From: Phycicoccus sp.
GTDB taxonomy: Bacteria > Actinomycetota > Actinomycetes > Actinomycetales > Dermatophilaceae
Direction of reading: 5' to 3'
Assembly (NCBI GenBank): GCA_017993715.1
Contig: JAGOME010000043.1
Span: 1 to 37,865, forward strand
Length of the DNA: 37,865 bases
The notes beneath the pieces were generated by a model, which saw only the letters and a list, made by a program, of their open reading frames with translations, did not search any database and was not told where the DNA came from. This document shows positions 26,912 through 37,748 of the stretch, in pieces. A program made the translations under genes and the position numbers. Each line of letters begins with the position of its first letter. Within the stretch, counting starts at the first letter, position 1.

Positions 26912-29581
26912 TCAGGTGAGCGAACGTCTGCCTGGATCGGCCCGGCGGGGCGCGGGGGCCACGGTGATCTCGGCCCCGAGGACCTCGATCCCCCCCGCGT
27001 GAGCGTTAACCGGGTTGAGCAGGAGCGAGGCGATCTCCGGCATGTCATCGGCGAGGACCGACACCCGGGCGATGACATCGGCGAGCGCCGCCCGGTCGAC
27101 AGGGACCGCACCCCGGTGGCCGTGGAGAACTGGGGCCGCCTTGACCGAGTAGATGAGTTCGGCGGCGGTGGTGTCGGTGAGTGGGGGGATGCGGTGGCCG
27201 ATGTCGCCGAGCAACTCGGTGGGCAGGCCAGCCACGCTGAACGAGATCACGGGCCCGAAGAGCGGGTCCTCGTCGGATGCGACGACGGTCGGGACACCGG
27301 GACCGGCCATCCGCTGCACGACGATGTCGCGTGCCCCGAGCGCTCCCAGACTCGCGGCAAGAGACTCCCAGGCTTCGCTGACGGCCTGGTCGGAGGCGAG
27401 GTCGACCCGGACCCATTGTGTGCCGCCCTGGTGTCGGACCCGGTCCGAGCGGGACTTCAGAACCACCGGGTAGCCGAGCTGACGGGCCGCCGATAAGGCC
27501 TCGTCACGGGTGTTCACGGGGAGCACCGGCCAGACATTGATCCCGTAGGCCGCGAGCAGTGCACCAGCCTCGTCGCGGCCGAGCGTGCGCCCCCCGGGAG
27601 TCACGGACAGGACCGTCTCGACGATGTCTTCGGCGATGCGTCGGTTGATGCCTGCGGGGGCTACGGGCACACCGGGGTCCGAGCCACGCCACGCGGCATA
27701 CTCCGTGGCGGCGGCCAGGGCGCGGACGGCGTCCTCGGGCATCGCATAAACCGGGATCGCGCGCCGCTCCTCCGACCCGGTCCCCGCCACCGACGCATAC
27801 CCATCAGAGACGCCCCGCATGCCGAGAAACGTTGCGCAACAAGGCTTGTCCGACTGGGCGGCGGCACCTGCGACAGCGTGGGCGACCGCCTCATCGACGG
27901 TGACCAAAGGGGGGACGAACACGGCCAAGACGGAGTCGACAGCCGCGTCGGCAAAGGCGGCGTCGAGCGCAATCCGGAACTCCGCCTGTCGGCCATCGGA
28001 CGGCACGACGACCGGACCGTGGGCCACATCGAGCCCCGCAGCGACACAGGCCTCGGCGGTGAGTAGGGCCAGCGCGTCCGAGTTGGCCACCACGGCGACT
28101 CGCTTGCCACGCGGGAGCGGCTGGTTGACCACGAGTTGGGCGACGTCGAACATCTGGTGCACGTTGTCGCACCGGATGACGCCGGCCTGGCGCAGCATGG
28201 CGTCGAAGACCTCGGGCCGTGCTTTGGTCTGGCGCACGCGGTGACCGGGAGGGCTGCCGTAGCTCGACGCGCCTGGCTTGACGACCATGACCGGTTTGAT
28301 CCGGGCGAGGTTGCGGGCGATGCGCGAGAACTTGCGGGGGTTGCCCATCGACTCGAGGTAGAGCCCAACCGCGCGCGTCTGCTCGTCATCGATCCAGTAC
28401 TGCATGAAGTCGTTGCCGGAGACGTCGACGCGGTTGCCCGCCGAGGCGAAGGCCGACAGCCCCAGCTTGCGTCGGGCCGCTGAGGCGAGGACGGCGATGC
28501 TCAAGGCACCGCTCTGGGCGAACAACCCGAGGTGGCCCGCAGGGGGCAGGGTGGGCGCCAACGAGGCATTCAGGCGCACGGCCGGGTCGTTGTTGATCAG
28601 GCCGAACGAGTTGGGGCCGACGACGCGCATCCCGGCGCCGCGGGCCCGCCGCACCAGCTCGGCCTGGCGAGCCACGCCCTCCTCATCGGCCTCCGCGAAA
28701 CCGGCCGACACAACGAGCAGATCCCGCACGCCCGCCTGGGCACACTCGTCGACCACATCGAGGACGAGGTCAGCCGGGACGGCGATGACGGCCAGATCGA
28801 CGCGCGCAGGGACGTCCGAGAGCGTGGGATAGGTGGCAACCCCGAGGATCTCGTCGGCATGGGGATTGACTGCATACAGCGACCCGGTGAACCCTCCGGC
28901 AGCCAGGTTGGCCAGGAAGATGTGGCCGATGGTGTCGTCGGAGCGGCTCGCACCGATGACGGCCACGGCCTCGGGCCGCAGGAGCGTGTCCACGCTGATG
29001 GCTTCGGCACGATGCTCTCGCGACAACGCGACGGCCTGGGAGCGGTCGGTCGGCTCGATCGCGAACCGGACCGACACCACCCCATCCTCGAGGTGCCGCT
29101 GGACCTCATAGCCAGCGTCGGCGAAGACCTGGAGCATCTTGCGGTTCTGCGGGAGCACCTCGGCGGTGAACTCCGCCACGCCTTCGTCCCGCGCAATGGC
29201 GGCCAGGTGCTCCAGCAGCACCGAGCCGATCCCCTTGCCCTGGTAGTGGTCGCTGATGTTGAACGCCACTTCCGCGGAATGGGCCGACACCGTGTCGTAC
29301 CGCCCGATGCCGACAATCTCCTCACGGATGGTGGCGACGAGGGCGACTCGGTCGACATAGTCGACATGCGTGAAGCGGTGGATGTCCCGATCGGAGAGTT
29401 GAGGCAGGGGCGCAAAGAAGCGGAGGTAGATCGACTCCTCGCTCTGGCCGGCGTGAAATCGTCGCAGCGCGTCCGCATCGCTGGGCCTGATGGGCCGCAC
29501 ATGAGCCACCGTGCCGTCTCGCAGGACGACATCAGCCTCCCAATGCACGGGATAACCCGGTGGCAGGTCCGGATCAGTCAT
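26912..29581 (-). CDS. GNAT acetyltransferase fused to NDP-forming acyl-CoA-synthetase-like domains (Pat-like)
   Basis: An 889-residue fusion. Residues about 15-175 are a GNAT domain (VRPIRPSDADALRRFHAGQSEES, acetyl-CoA loop DHYQGKGIGSVLLEHL). A CoA-binding domain starts at EAVAVIGASRSDDTIGH (about 207) followed by succinyl-CoA-synthetase-like domains (VVGPNSFGLIN, GLFAQSGALSIAVL, SAGNRVDVSGNDFMQYW) and a C-terminal ATP-grasp domain (AYGINVWPVLPV, GYPVVLKSRSDRVRHQ). The GNAT-first order is the actinobacterial form of protein lysine acetyltransferases that inactivate acetyl-CoA synthetase. The synthetase phospho-histidine segment, normally SSHTGALAG, is PPGHRVRQT here, so that part may sense CoA rather than catalyse. 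Start ATG 29581, divergent from the nitroreductase. Confidence 0.9.
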   Translation of the reverse strand: MTDPDLPPGYPVHWEADVVLRDGTVAHVRPIRPSDADALRRFHAGQSEESIYLRFFAPLPQLSDRDIHRFTHVDYVDRVALVATIREEIVGIGRYDTVSAHSAEVAFNISDHYQGKGIGSVLLEHLAAIARDEGVAEFTAEVLPQNRKMLQVFADAGYEVQRHLEDGVVSVRFAIEPTDRSQAVALSREHRAEAISVDTLLRPEAVAVIGASRSDDTIGHIFLANLAAGGFTGSLYAVNPHADEILGVATYPTLSDVPARVDLAVIAVPADLVLDVVDECAQAGVRDLLVVSAGFAEADEEGVARQAELVRRARGAGMRVVGPNSFGLINNDPAVRLNASLAPTLPPAGHLGLFAQSGALSIAVLASAARRKLGLSAFASAGNRVDVSGNDFMQYWIDDEQTRAVGLYLESMGNPRKFSRIARNLARIKPVMVVKPGASSYGSPPGHRVRQTKARPEVFDAMLRQAGVIRCDNVHQMFDVAQLVVNQPLPRGKRVAVVANSDALALLTAEACVAAGLDVAHGPVVVPSDGRQAEFRIALDAAFADAAVDSVLAVFVPPLVTVDEAVAHAVAGAAAQSDKPCCATFLGMRGVSDGYASVAGTGSEERRAIPVYAMPEDAVRALAAATEYAAWRGSDPGVPVAPAGINRRIAEDIVETVLSVTPGGRTLGRDEAGALLAAYGINVWPVLPVNTRDEALSAARQLGYPVVLKSRSDRVRHQGGTQWVRVDLASDQAVSEAWESLAASLGALGARDIVVQRMAGPGVPTVVASDEDPLFGPVISFSVAGLPTELLGDIGHRIPPLTDTTAAELIYSVKAAPVLHGHRGAVPVDRAALADVIARVSVLADDMPEIASLLLNPVNAHAGGIEVLGAEITVAPAPRRADPGRRSLT

Positions 29582-29663
29582 GAACCCATCGTGACACGTT
29601 GCCCGGCCGTCGGCCGACGTCGCCAGGGTGGGAGCGGCAGGAGGGACAAGTCACACTGGGGTC

Positions 29664-30290
29664 ATGGACTTGGATCGGGCCGTTCGCACACGCCGCATGG
29701 CCCGACGGTTCGCCTCCGAGCCACCCGTCGCCCTGTCCGTCATCGGCGAGCTGGTCGACCTCGCCTCCCGCGCCCCAAGCGCGGGGTTCACGCAGGGCTG
29801 GGATTTCCTCGCACTGCTGTCCTCTGAAGACCGGGACAGGTTCTGGAATGCCGCCCGCCCCGCCGAGGCCGACTCACCGTGGCTGGACGGCGTGCGGGCC
29901 GCTCCGGCCCTCCTGCTGTGTCTGTCGCACCCGCAGGCCTACCTAGATCGCTATGCCGAGCCTGACAAGGGGTGGACCGATCGGGCTGTGGATCGCTGGC
30001 CGATCCCGTACTGGGACACCGATACCGCCATGGCAGCCATGATCGTCCTGCTCGGGGCGACCGACCGGGGACTGGGCGCGTTGTTCTTCGGGATCGCGAC
30101 CCCCCAGCACGACGCCGTGCGAGCCGCCCTGGGCATCCCTGCCGGCCGTCGCATCGTCGGGGTCATCGCTTTGGGTACGGAGGAGCAGCGAGTGCGCAGC
30201 CCCTCCCTGCGACGGGGTCGACGCGACGTCGACGCCATCCTGCACGTCGGCCGGTTCGGCGCGTCGGGTGAGGACGCACCCAGCCCGTGA
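29664..30290 (+). CDS. Nitroreductase-family flavoprotein
   Basis: About 208 residues from the ATG at 29664. N-terminal DLDRAVRTRRMARRFASEPP is the FMN-contacting helix and RxxRxF motif; SRAPSAGFTQGWDF the next FMN loop; AMIVLLGATDRGLGALFFGI the dimer helix; RIVGVIALGTEE near the end. The substrate cannot be predicted. The 82-bp gap to the divergent GNAT fusion gene holds both promoters. It runs in the same direction as parC, 74 bp ahead, possibly on the same transcript. Confidence 0.87.
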   Translation: MDLDRAVRTRRMARRFASEPPVALSVIGELVDLASRAPSAGFTQGWDFLALLSSEDRDRFWNAARPAEADSPWLDGVRAAPALLLCLSHPQAYLDRYAEPDKGWTDRAVDRWPIPYWDTDTAMAAMIVLLGATDRGLGALFFGIATPQHDAVRAALGIPAGRRIVGVIALGTEEQRVRSPSLRRGRRDVDAILHVGRFGASGEDAPSP

Positions 30291-30364
30291 GTGAAGATGG
30301 AGGGTCGACACTCCATCGTCGACCCCCGCGACCGTTCGTGCACCCCTAGGAGAGCCTGGCCCCC

Positions 30365-32806
<2,442 letters not shown>

Positions 32807-32905
32807 CCGAGGCCCTCAATTCGCGGTATTCGGCGCAGCTGTGGCATGTGCTGATTACCTCGAAGCACTGGTCTGCCAGCCCGGTTTTCCGTTTGCGTCC
32901 AAATG

Positions 32906-32919
32906 GTGACACGTTTCAC
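32906..32919. promoter_or_regulatory. Candidate LacI-type operator 1 upstream of the sugar transporter
   Basis: GTGACACGTTTCAC is a near-perfect 14-bp palindrome around a central ACGT, with a single mismatched symmetric pair. CG-centred palindromes of this size are typical LacI/GalR-family sites, and a LacI gene ends the operon it precedes. The element lies 154 bp upstream of aglE. Confidence 0.6.
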
Positions 32920-32987
32920 TTGCCTCTCGTGACCTGCGCGTTACGCAATCGTGACCGCCATGTGTCGGCGATCCGTTGCGCCAACGC

Positions 32988-33001
32988 GTAAACGCTTTTA
33001 C
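32988..33001. promoter_or_regulatory. Candidate LacI-type operator 2 upstream of the sugar transporter
   Basis: GTAAACGCTTTTAC: 5-bp arms GTAAA/TTTAC around CGCT. Its centre is 82 bp from that of operator 1, about eight helical turns, compatible with looping. It is AT-rich against the background and lies 72 bp before the aglE start, around the expected promoter. Confidence 0.55.
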
Positions 33002-33072
33002 CGTTACTCCCGGTTCCCCTCAACGCCGAGGCACAGGTCTCGGCGCGACCATCAGAAACCAGGAGGCGGCCC

Positions 33073-34449
33073 ATGGCCCTCAACTCAAAGCGTCGCGCAG
33101 CGGCGGTCTTCGCCGGCATCGCGGCGGTGACCCTCACTGCGGCGGCGTGCGGCGGCGGCTCGGACTCGAGCAGCAGCTCAGACGCTGCTGCCGCAGCCGA
33201 CACCACGGACTACACCAAGTGGTGTGACATGAAGTCCGAACTGTCGGGCAAGACGGTGTCGATCTACACGTCGATCATCGCTCCCGAAGACACCCAGCAG
33301 AAGGACTCCTACAAGGCCTTCGAAGAGTGCACCGGCGTCACCATCGCCTACGAAGGTGACAAGGACTTCGAGAAGAACCTTCCGCAGCGCGCTCAGACGG
33401 GCAACCTGCCCGACGTCGCGTACATCCCGCAGCCGGGTCTGCTGACCACCATGGTCGACACCGGCCTGGCAATCCCGGCCTCGGACTCGGTGGCCAGCGA
33501 GGTCGACGAGTACTTCGGCGAGGACTGGAAGAAGTACGGCACGGTCGACGACACGTTCTACGCCGCCCCGCTCGGCGCGAACGTCAAGTCCTACGTGTGG
33601 TACTCGCCCAAGATGTTCGCCGACAAGGGCTACACGGTTCCCGAGACCTGGGATGACCTGATGAGCCTGACGTCCAAGATCGCAGCCGACGACGCGGCGG
33701 CCAAGCCGTGGTGTGCCGGTTTCGGTTCGGGTACGGCCACCGGTTGGCCGGGCACGGACTGGGTCGAGGACATGATGCTCCGCAGCGCGGGTGCTGACAC
33801 CTACGACAAGTGGGTCTCCCACGAGATCCCGTTCAACGACCCGTCCGTGGTCAAGGCGCTCGGCGAGGCCGGTGCGATCCTCAAGGACGCCAAGTACACC
33901 AACGGTGGTTTCGGTGACCCGACGACCATCGCGACGACGACGTTCCAGGACGGCGGCCAGCCGATCCTCACGGGCAAGTGCTACATGCACCGCCAGGCGT
34001 CGTTCTACGGCACCATGTGGCCCGAGGGCACCAAGGTTGGACCTGACGGTGACGTCTGGGCCTTCTACCTGCCCTCCATGGACGACACCAAGCCCGTCCT
34101 CGGCGGTGGCGAGTTCGTCCTGACGTTCCGTGACGCACCCGAGGTCAAGGCGTTCGCCGCGTTCCTCGCGTCGCCGGACTGGGCCAACGCCAAGGCCAAG
34201 GCCACGCCGAACGGTGGGTGGATCAGCGCCAACAAGGGTCTCGACCCGGCCAACCTCACCTCCGAGCTCGACAAGCAGTCGGTCGCCATCCTGACGGACC
34301 CCGCGGCGGTCTTCCGCTTCGACGGTTCCGACATGATGCCGTCCGCGGTCGGCGCCGGCACCTTCTGGAAGGAAATGACCAACTGGGTCAACGGTCAGGA
34401 CGACCAGACCACGTTGGACAACATCGAGAAGTCCTGGCCGACCAGCTGA
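33073..34449 (+). CDS. aglE: Alpha-glucoside-type ABC transporter substrate-binding lipoprotein
   Basis: A 458-residue extracellular solute-binding protein. A signal peptide (SKRRAAAVFAGIAAVTLT) ends in a lipobox-like TAAAC with Cys26, followed by a Ser/Ala-rich linker. The mature part is close to AglE proteins: GANVKSYVWYSPKMF, GYTVPETWDDLMSLTSKI, GTATGWPGTDWVEDMMLRS, YDKWVSHEIPFNDPSV and a CYMHRQASF stretch. AglE binds sucrose, maltose, trehalose and similar sugars in rhizobia; the exact sugar here is inferred. Strong ribosome site AGGAGG before the ATG. First gene of aglE-F-G-lacI; a stable hairpin follows. No ATPase subunit is in the operon, so a shared MsiK-type ATPase is expected elsewhere. 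Confidence 0.9.
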   Translation: MALNSKRRAAAVFAGIAAVTLTAAACGGGSDSSSSSDAAAAADTTDYTKWCDMKSELSGKTVSIYTSIIAPEDTQQKDSYKAFEECTGVTIAYEGDKDFEKNLPQRAQTGNLPDVAYIPQPGLLTTMVDTGLAIPASDSVASEVDEYFGEDWKKYGTVDDTFYAAPLGANVKSYVWYSPKMFADKGYTVPETWDDLMSLTSKIAADDAAAKPWCAGFGSGTATGWPGTDWVEDMMLRSAGADTYDKWVSHEIPFNDPSVVKALGEAGAILKDAKYTNGGFGDPTTIATTTFQDGGQPILTGKCYMHRQASFYGTMWPEGTKVGPDGDVWAFYLPSMDDTKPVLGGGEFVLTFRDAPEVKAFAAFLASPDWANAKAKATPNGGWISANKGLDPANLTSELDKQSVAILTDPAAVFRFDGSDMMPSAVGAGTFWKEMTNWVNGQDDQTTLDNIEKSWPTS

Positions 34450-34466
34450 TCGCTGACCAGCTGATC
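34440..34466 (+). repeat. 12-bp direct repeat at the aglE stop codon
   Basis: GACCAGCTGATC at 34440-34451 and again at 34455-34466, separated by 3 bases. The first copy contains the aglE stop codon. It looks like a small tandem duplication with no evident function. Confidence 0.7.
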
Positions 34467-34493
34467 TAGCAGTTCCGCTCCCTTGGAGCGTCA

Positions 34494-34540
34494 ACGCCGG
34501 TGGGCGAGCAGTACACGCCGTACATCTCGCCCACCGGCGT
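34494..34540 (+). promoter_or_regulatory. Intercistronic hairpin between aglE and aglF
   Basis: Perfect 15-bp stem (arms 34494-34508 and 34526-34540) around a 17-nt loop whose GTAC...GTAC can pair further. It is followed by CCCTTTTCCC and then the aglF ribosome site. In ABC operons such structures stabilise or partly terminate the binding-protein message so that it exceeds the permeases; either mechanism fits here. Confidence 0.75.
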
Positions 34541-34562
34541 CCCTTTTCCCACAAAGGAGGAA

Positions 34563-35609
34563 ATGAAAGCCGTGATCGTTCCTCACGCCGTCGTCGCTGC
34601 GACGGAATCGGCCGGGACCAAGTTCCTGACCCTGTTTCTCGGGCTGGCAGTCTTTGCCGCCGTCTTCATCGGAATCCTGCTCCTGGCATCGGTCTTCAAG
34701 GGCCGCACCGGTGAGCGCGTCCAGGCCGCTGCCTTCGTCGGGCCGACCGTGGTGTTCATCGCCCTCGCGTTGATCTACCCGATGATTCTTACCGTTCGCC
34801 GCTCGTTCTACAGCGGCAAGTTCTTCGACCTCAACTTCGGGACCGAGCGCACGCGAGGCAAGTTCGTCGGCACGGAGAACTTCGAAAAGCTGTGGACGAC
34901 CCCCGGTCTGCCCGAGGTCTTCCGCAACACCGCCCTCTGGGTCATCCTGGTGCCGATCGTCGCCACCGGCGTCGGCCTGCTCTACGCCATCCTCATCGAC
35001 CGCGCCAAGGGCGAGGCCGTGGCTAAGGCGTTGATCTTCCTCCCGATGGCGATCTCCATGGTCGGTGCCACGCTGATCTGGAAGTTCGTCTACAACTTCA
35101 ACGGTGCCGAGGGTGTGGACCAGATCGGTCTCATCAACGCCTTCCTCACCGGCATCGGGATGGATCCCGTCAACTTCCTCGGGGCTCCCAAGACTGCCTT
35201 CCCGCTCAACACGATCTGCCTGATCATCATCATGATCTGGATCCAGGCGGGCTTCGCGATGACCGTTCTCTCGGCCGCCATCAAGGCGATCCCCGACGAG
35301 ATCCTCGAGGCGGCCAACATGGATGGGGTCAAGGGCCTGGAGATGTTCCGTTACATCACCCTGCCCAGCATCCGCTCCTCGGTCATCGTCGTGGTGACCA
35401 CGATCGGTATCGGCACCTTGAAGGCCTTCGACATCGTTCAGGCCGCCGACGGTGGAACGCAACGGAACTCGGTGCTCGCCAACGAGTTCTACGTGCGCTC
35501 CTTCGTCACCCAGGAGCCGGGACTCGGCGCGGCGATCGCGATCGTCATCTTCCTCCTGGTGATGCCGATCATCATCTTCAACGTCATCCAGATGCGGAAG
35601 GATGCCTGA
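34563..35609 (+). CDS. aglF: Alpha-glucoside-type ABC transporter permease (AglF-like)
   Basis: A 348-residue MalF-type permease from the ATG at 34563, chosen because AAAGGAGGA precedes it at ideal spacing; the upstream open frame runs through the hairpin. About seven to eight membrane helices: two N-terminal ones (KFLTLFLGLAVFAAVFIGIL and AAAFVGPTVVFIALALIYP), then the binding-protein-dependent core. The EAA loop that contacts the ATPase reads EAANMDGVKGLEMFRYITLPSI. The C-terminus RKDA ends one base into the next ATG (TGATG overlap). Confidence 0.9.
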   Translation: MKAVIVPHAVVAATESAGTKFLTLFLGLAVFAAVFIGILLLASVFKGRTGERVQAAAFVGPTVVFIALALIYPMILTVRRSFYSGKFFDLNFGTERTRGKFVGTENFEKLWTTPGLPEVFRNTALWVILVPIVATGVGLLYAILIDRAKGEAVAKALIFLPMAISMVGATLIWKFVYNFNGAEGVDQIGLINAFLTGIGMDPVNFLGAPKTAFPLNTICLIIIMIWIQAGFAMTVLSAAIKAIPDEILEAANMDGVKGLEMFRYITLPSIRSSVIVVVTTIGIGTLKAFDIVQAADGGTQRNSVLANEFYVRSFVTQEPGLGAAIAIVIFLLVMPIIIFNVIQMRKDA

Positions 35610-36535
35610 TGAGCACTGAGACCACGGCGGCCGTTCAGGCCCCCAGCAAGGCTCCCGAGAAGAAGGGCAAGTCGGCGGCTGGCAATGCCGCCCGCGCTGT
35701 CACCTCTCCCTGGGCATCGGTCTTCGCCATCATCATGGCTCTGGCCTGGACGACCCCCACCCTGGGTCTGTTCGTGACGTCCTTCCGCAAGCAGGAGGAC
35801 ATCAACACCAGTGGCTGGTGGACGGCATTCTCGACGCCCTTCACCCTGGACAACTACGTCACGGCGTTCAGTGGTGGAAGTGACAACAGCTCGCCCTTGT
35901 CGAGCTTCTTCGTCAACTCCATCGTCATCGCGCTCCCGGCGGTGTTCCTGCCCTTGCTGCTCGCAGCATTGGCGGCTTATGCCTTCGCGTGGATCGACTT
36001 CCCGTTCCGCAACGCGTTGTTCGTGGGCGTGTTCGCGCTCCAGATCGTCCCGCTCCAGATCGCTCTGCTCCCGCTGGCCACGTTCTTCAAGGACGCCGGC
36101 CTGGGTGGCAGCTTCTGGTCGCTGTGGCTGTCGCACTCGGCCTTCGCCCTCCCGCTGGCGGTGTATCTCCTGCATAACTTCATGAAGGAGATCCCGGCCT
36201 CGCTGCTGGAGGCGGCCCGGGTCGACGGCGCTGGTCACGTCCGGACGTTCTTCCAGGTCCTGCTGCCGCTCATCACGCCCGCGCTGGCGTCGTTCGGCAT
36301 CTTCCAGTTCCTGTGGGTTTGGAATGACCTTCTTGTGGCGTTGACCATGTTGGGCGGATCCCCGGACCGGGCACCGCTTACCATGGCGATTGCCCAGCTG
36401 AGCGGTACCTGGGGCGACAAGTGGTTCCTCACCTCGGCCGGTGCGTTCATCTCGATCGCAATCCCGGTCACGGTGTTCCTCTCCCTGCAGCGCTACTTCG
36501 TTCGCGGTCTGCTCGCAGGTGGCACGAAGGGCTGA
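35609..36535 (+). CDS. aglG: Alpha-glucoside-type ABC transporter permease (AglG-like)
   Basis: A 308-residue MalG-type permease with six predicted helices after a charged 30-residue tail (KAPEKKGKSAAGNAARA). PTLGLFVTSFRKQEDINTSGWW begins the periplasmic-side loop typical of AglG. The EAA loop is EAARVDGAGHVRTFFQVLLPL. It overlaps aglF by one base (TGATG) and is followed after a single base by the LacI gene. Partner of AglF in forming the membrane channel. Confidence 0.9.
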   Translation: MSTETTAAVQAPSKAPEKKGKSAAGNAARAVTSPWASVFAIIMALAWTTPTLGLFVTSFRKQEDINTSGWWTAFSTPFTLDNYVTAFSGGSDNSSPLSSFFVNSIVIALPAVFLPLLLAALAAYAFAWIDFPFRNALFVGVFALQIVPLQIALLPLATFFKDAGLGGSFWSLWLSHSAFALPLAVYLLHNFMKEIPASLLEAARVDGAGHVRTFFQVLLPLITPALASFGIFQFLWVWNDLLVALTMLGGSPDRAPLTMAIAQLSGTWGDKWFLTSAGAFISIAIPVTVFLSLQRYFVRGLLAGGTKG

Positions 36536-36536
36536 T

Positions 36537-37577
36537 ATGGGCGATGTGGCCAAGCCATACCGGATGAGCACCATCACGGATGTGGCGCGCGAAGCTGGGG
36601 TCTCTGTGGCCACGGTTTCGCGCGCCCTCCGGGGGCTGGACCGGGTGAGCCCGAGAACCAGAGACAAGGTTCTCGAGGTGGCCGAACGCCTGCACTACGT
36701 CGCGTCCCCGACCGCTACCTCGCTCGCCTCAGGGCGAACGGGAGTGGTCGGGGTCGTGGCGCCTTTCCTTACCCGCTGGTTCTTCGCCAGTCTGGTGAGC
36801 GCGATCGAGAAGGAACTGCGCAGCGAGGGACACCACGTGCTGCTGTTCGACCTCGAGGACGACAGTTACGACTCCCGGCTCACCCTCTCGCAGGAGATGC
36901 TGTGGAAACGAGTCGACGGGGTCATCAGTTTGAACATCCCGATGACAACCGACGAGCTCGAGCTGCTCGACCGTCTGCATCTGCCCGTCGTCGCGATCGG
37001 CACCCCGGCCCCAAACTGGCCGCTGGTGTGCATCGATGATCGGGAAGTGATGCAGACCGCGACCGAGCACATCATCGGCCTGGGCCACACGAAGATCGCC
37101 TACATCGGCGTCGTGCCTCAGAATGTCGCGCACGTCCAGACGCCCGCGACGCGCCTGCAGGCGTTCCGCGAGACCCTCGCCGCCCATGGCCTGACCCCGA
37201 ACGAGCAATGGATTCTCGGATCGGACTGGACCGCTGATGCCGCGCACGTGGACGCGGTGCACCTGCTGCGAGAACGTGATCGGCCGACCGCGATCGTCGC
37301 TGCCTCCGACGAGATGGCGATCGGCGTGCTGAGCGCGGCCACCGCCCTGGGCATCCGGGTCCCTGACGAGCTCAGTGTCATCGGCATCGATGACTTCTAC
37401 CTGTCCCAGGTGATGGGGCTGACCACGGTCCGGCAAGAGGTCGGCATTCAGGGCCAGACAGCCGCGCGGGTGCTGCTCAAGACCCTGGTAGGCGGCCAGG
37501 AACTGGACCTGTCCACCCACACGATCCCCACCGAGCTCGTCGTCCGGTCCTCCACCGCGGCTCCCCCGTCCATCTGA
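36537..37577 (+). CDS. LacI-family transcriptional regulator of the agl operon
   Basis: A 346-residue LacI/GalR regulator. The DNA-binding head is TITDVAREAGVSVATVSRALRG with hinge helix PTATSLASGRTGVVGVV, followed by a periplasmic-binding-like sugar sensor (FFASLVSAIEKELRSEGHHVLLF, VDGVISLNIP, HIIGLGHTKIAYIG, ELSVIGIDDF). The ATG at 36537 is preceded by GAAGG; ATG 36564 is an alternative matching the usual LacI start. It is the last gene of the agl operon (1-nt gap after aglG), which suggests autoregulation through the operators near 32.9-33.0 kb. In this class the effector is normally the transported sugar. Confidence 0.92.
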   Translation: MGDVAKPYRMSTITDVAREAGVSVATVSRALRGLDRVSPRTRDKVLEVAERLHYVASPTATSLASGRTGVVGVVAPFLTRWFFASLVSAIEKELRSEGHHVLLFDLEDDSYDSRLTLSQEMLWKRVDGVISLNIPMTTDELELLDRLHLPVVAIGTPAPNWPLVCIDDREVMQTATEHIIGLGHTKIAYIGVVPQNVAHVQTPATRLQAFRETLAAHGLTPNEQWILGSDWTADAAHVDAVHLLRERDRPTAIVAASDEMAIGVLSAATALGIRVPDELSVIGIDDFYLSQVMGLTTVRQEVGIQGQTAARVLLKTLVGGQELDLSTHTIPTELVVRSSTAAPPSI

Positions 37578-37748
37578 GGCTCGAGGATCTGATCCGCTGC
37601 GGCTCCTGTCCGTTTGGGCGCCCTCACGCTCCGCCGACACCGGGTACCGGGTGAACCACTCCCCCGGTCCGCACGACCGCCTGGTGGGCCCCGCTGACCG
37701 GCGCCGTGACCCGGTGGGGAGGTGTTCAGGCGTCACGCGTGGACATGC

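Noticed and set aside
37578-37748. Terminator between the LacI gene and parE
   Set aside because: Several short GC-rich matches can be drawn (for example ACCGG with CCGGT) but none gives a stem clearly better than expected at this GC content.
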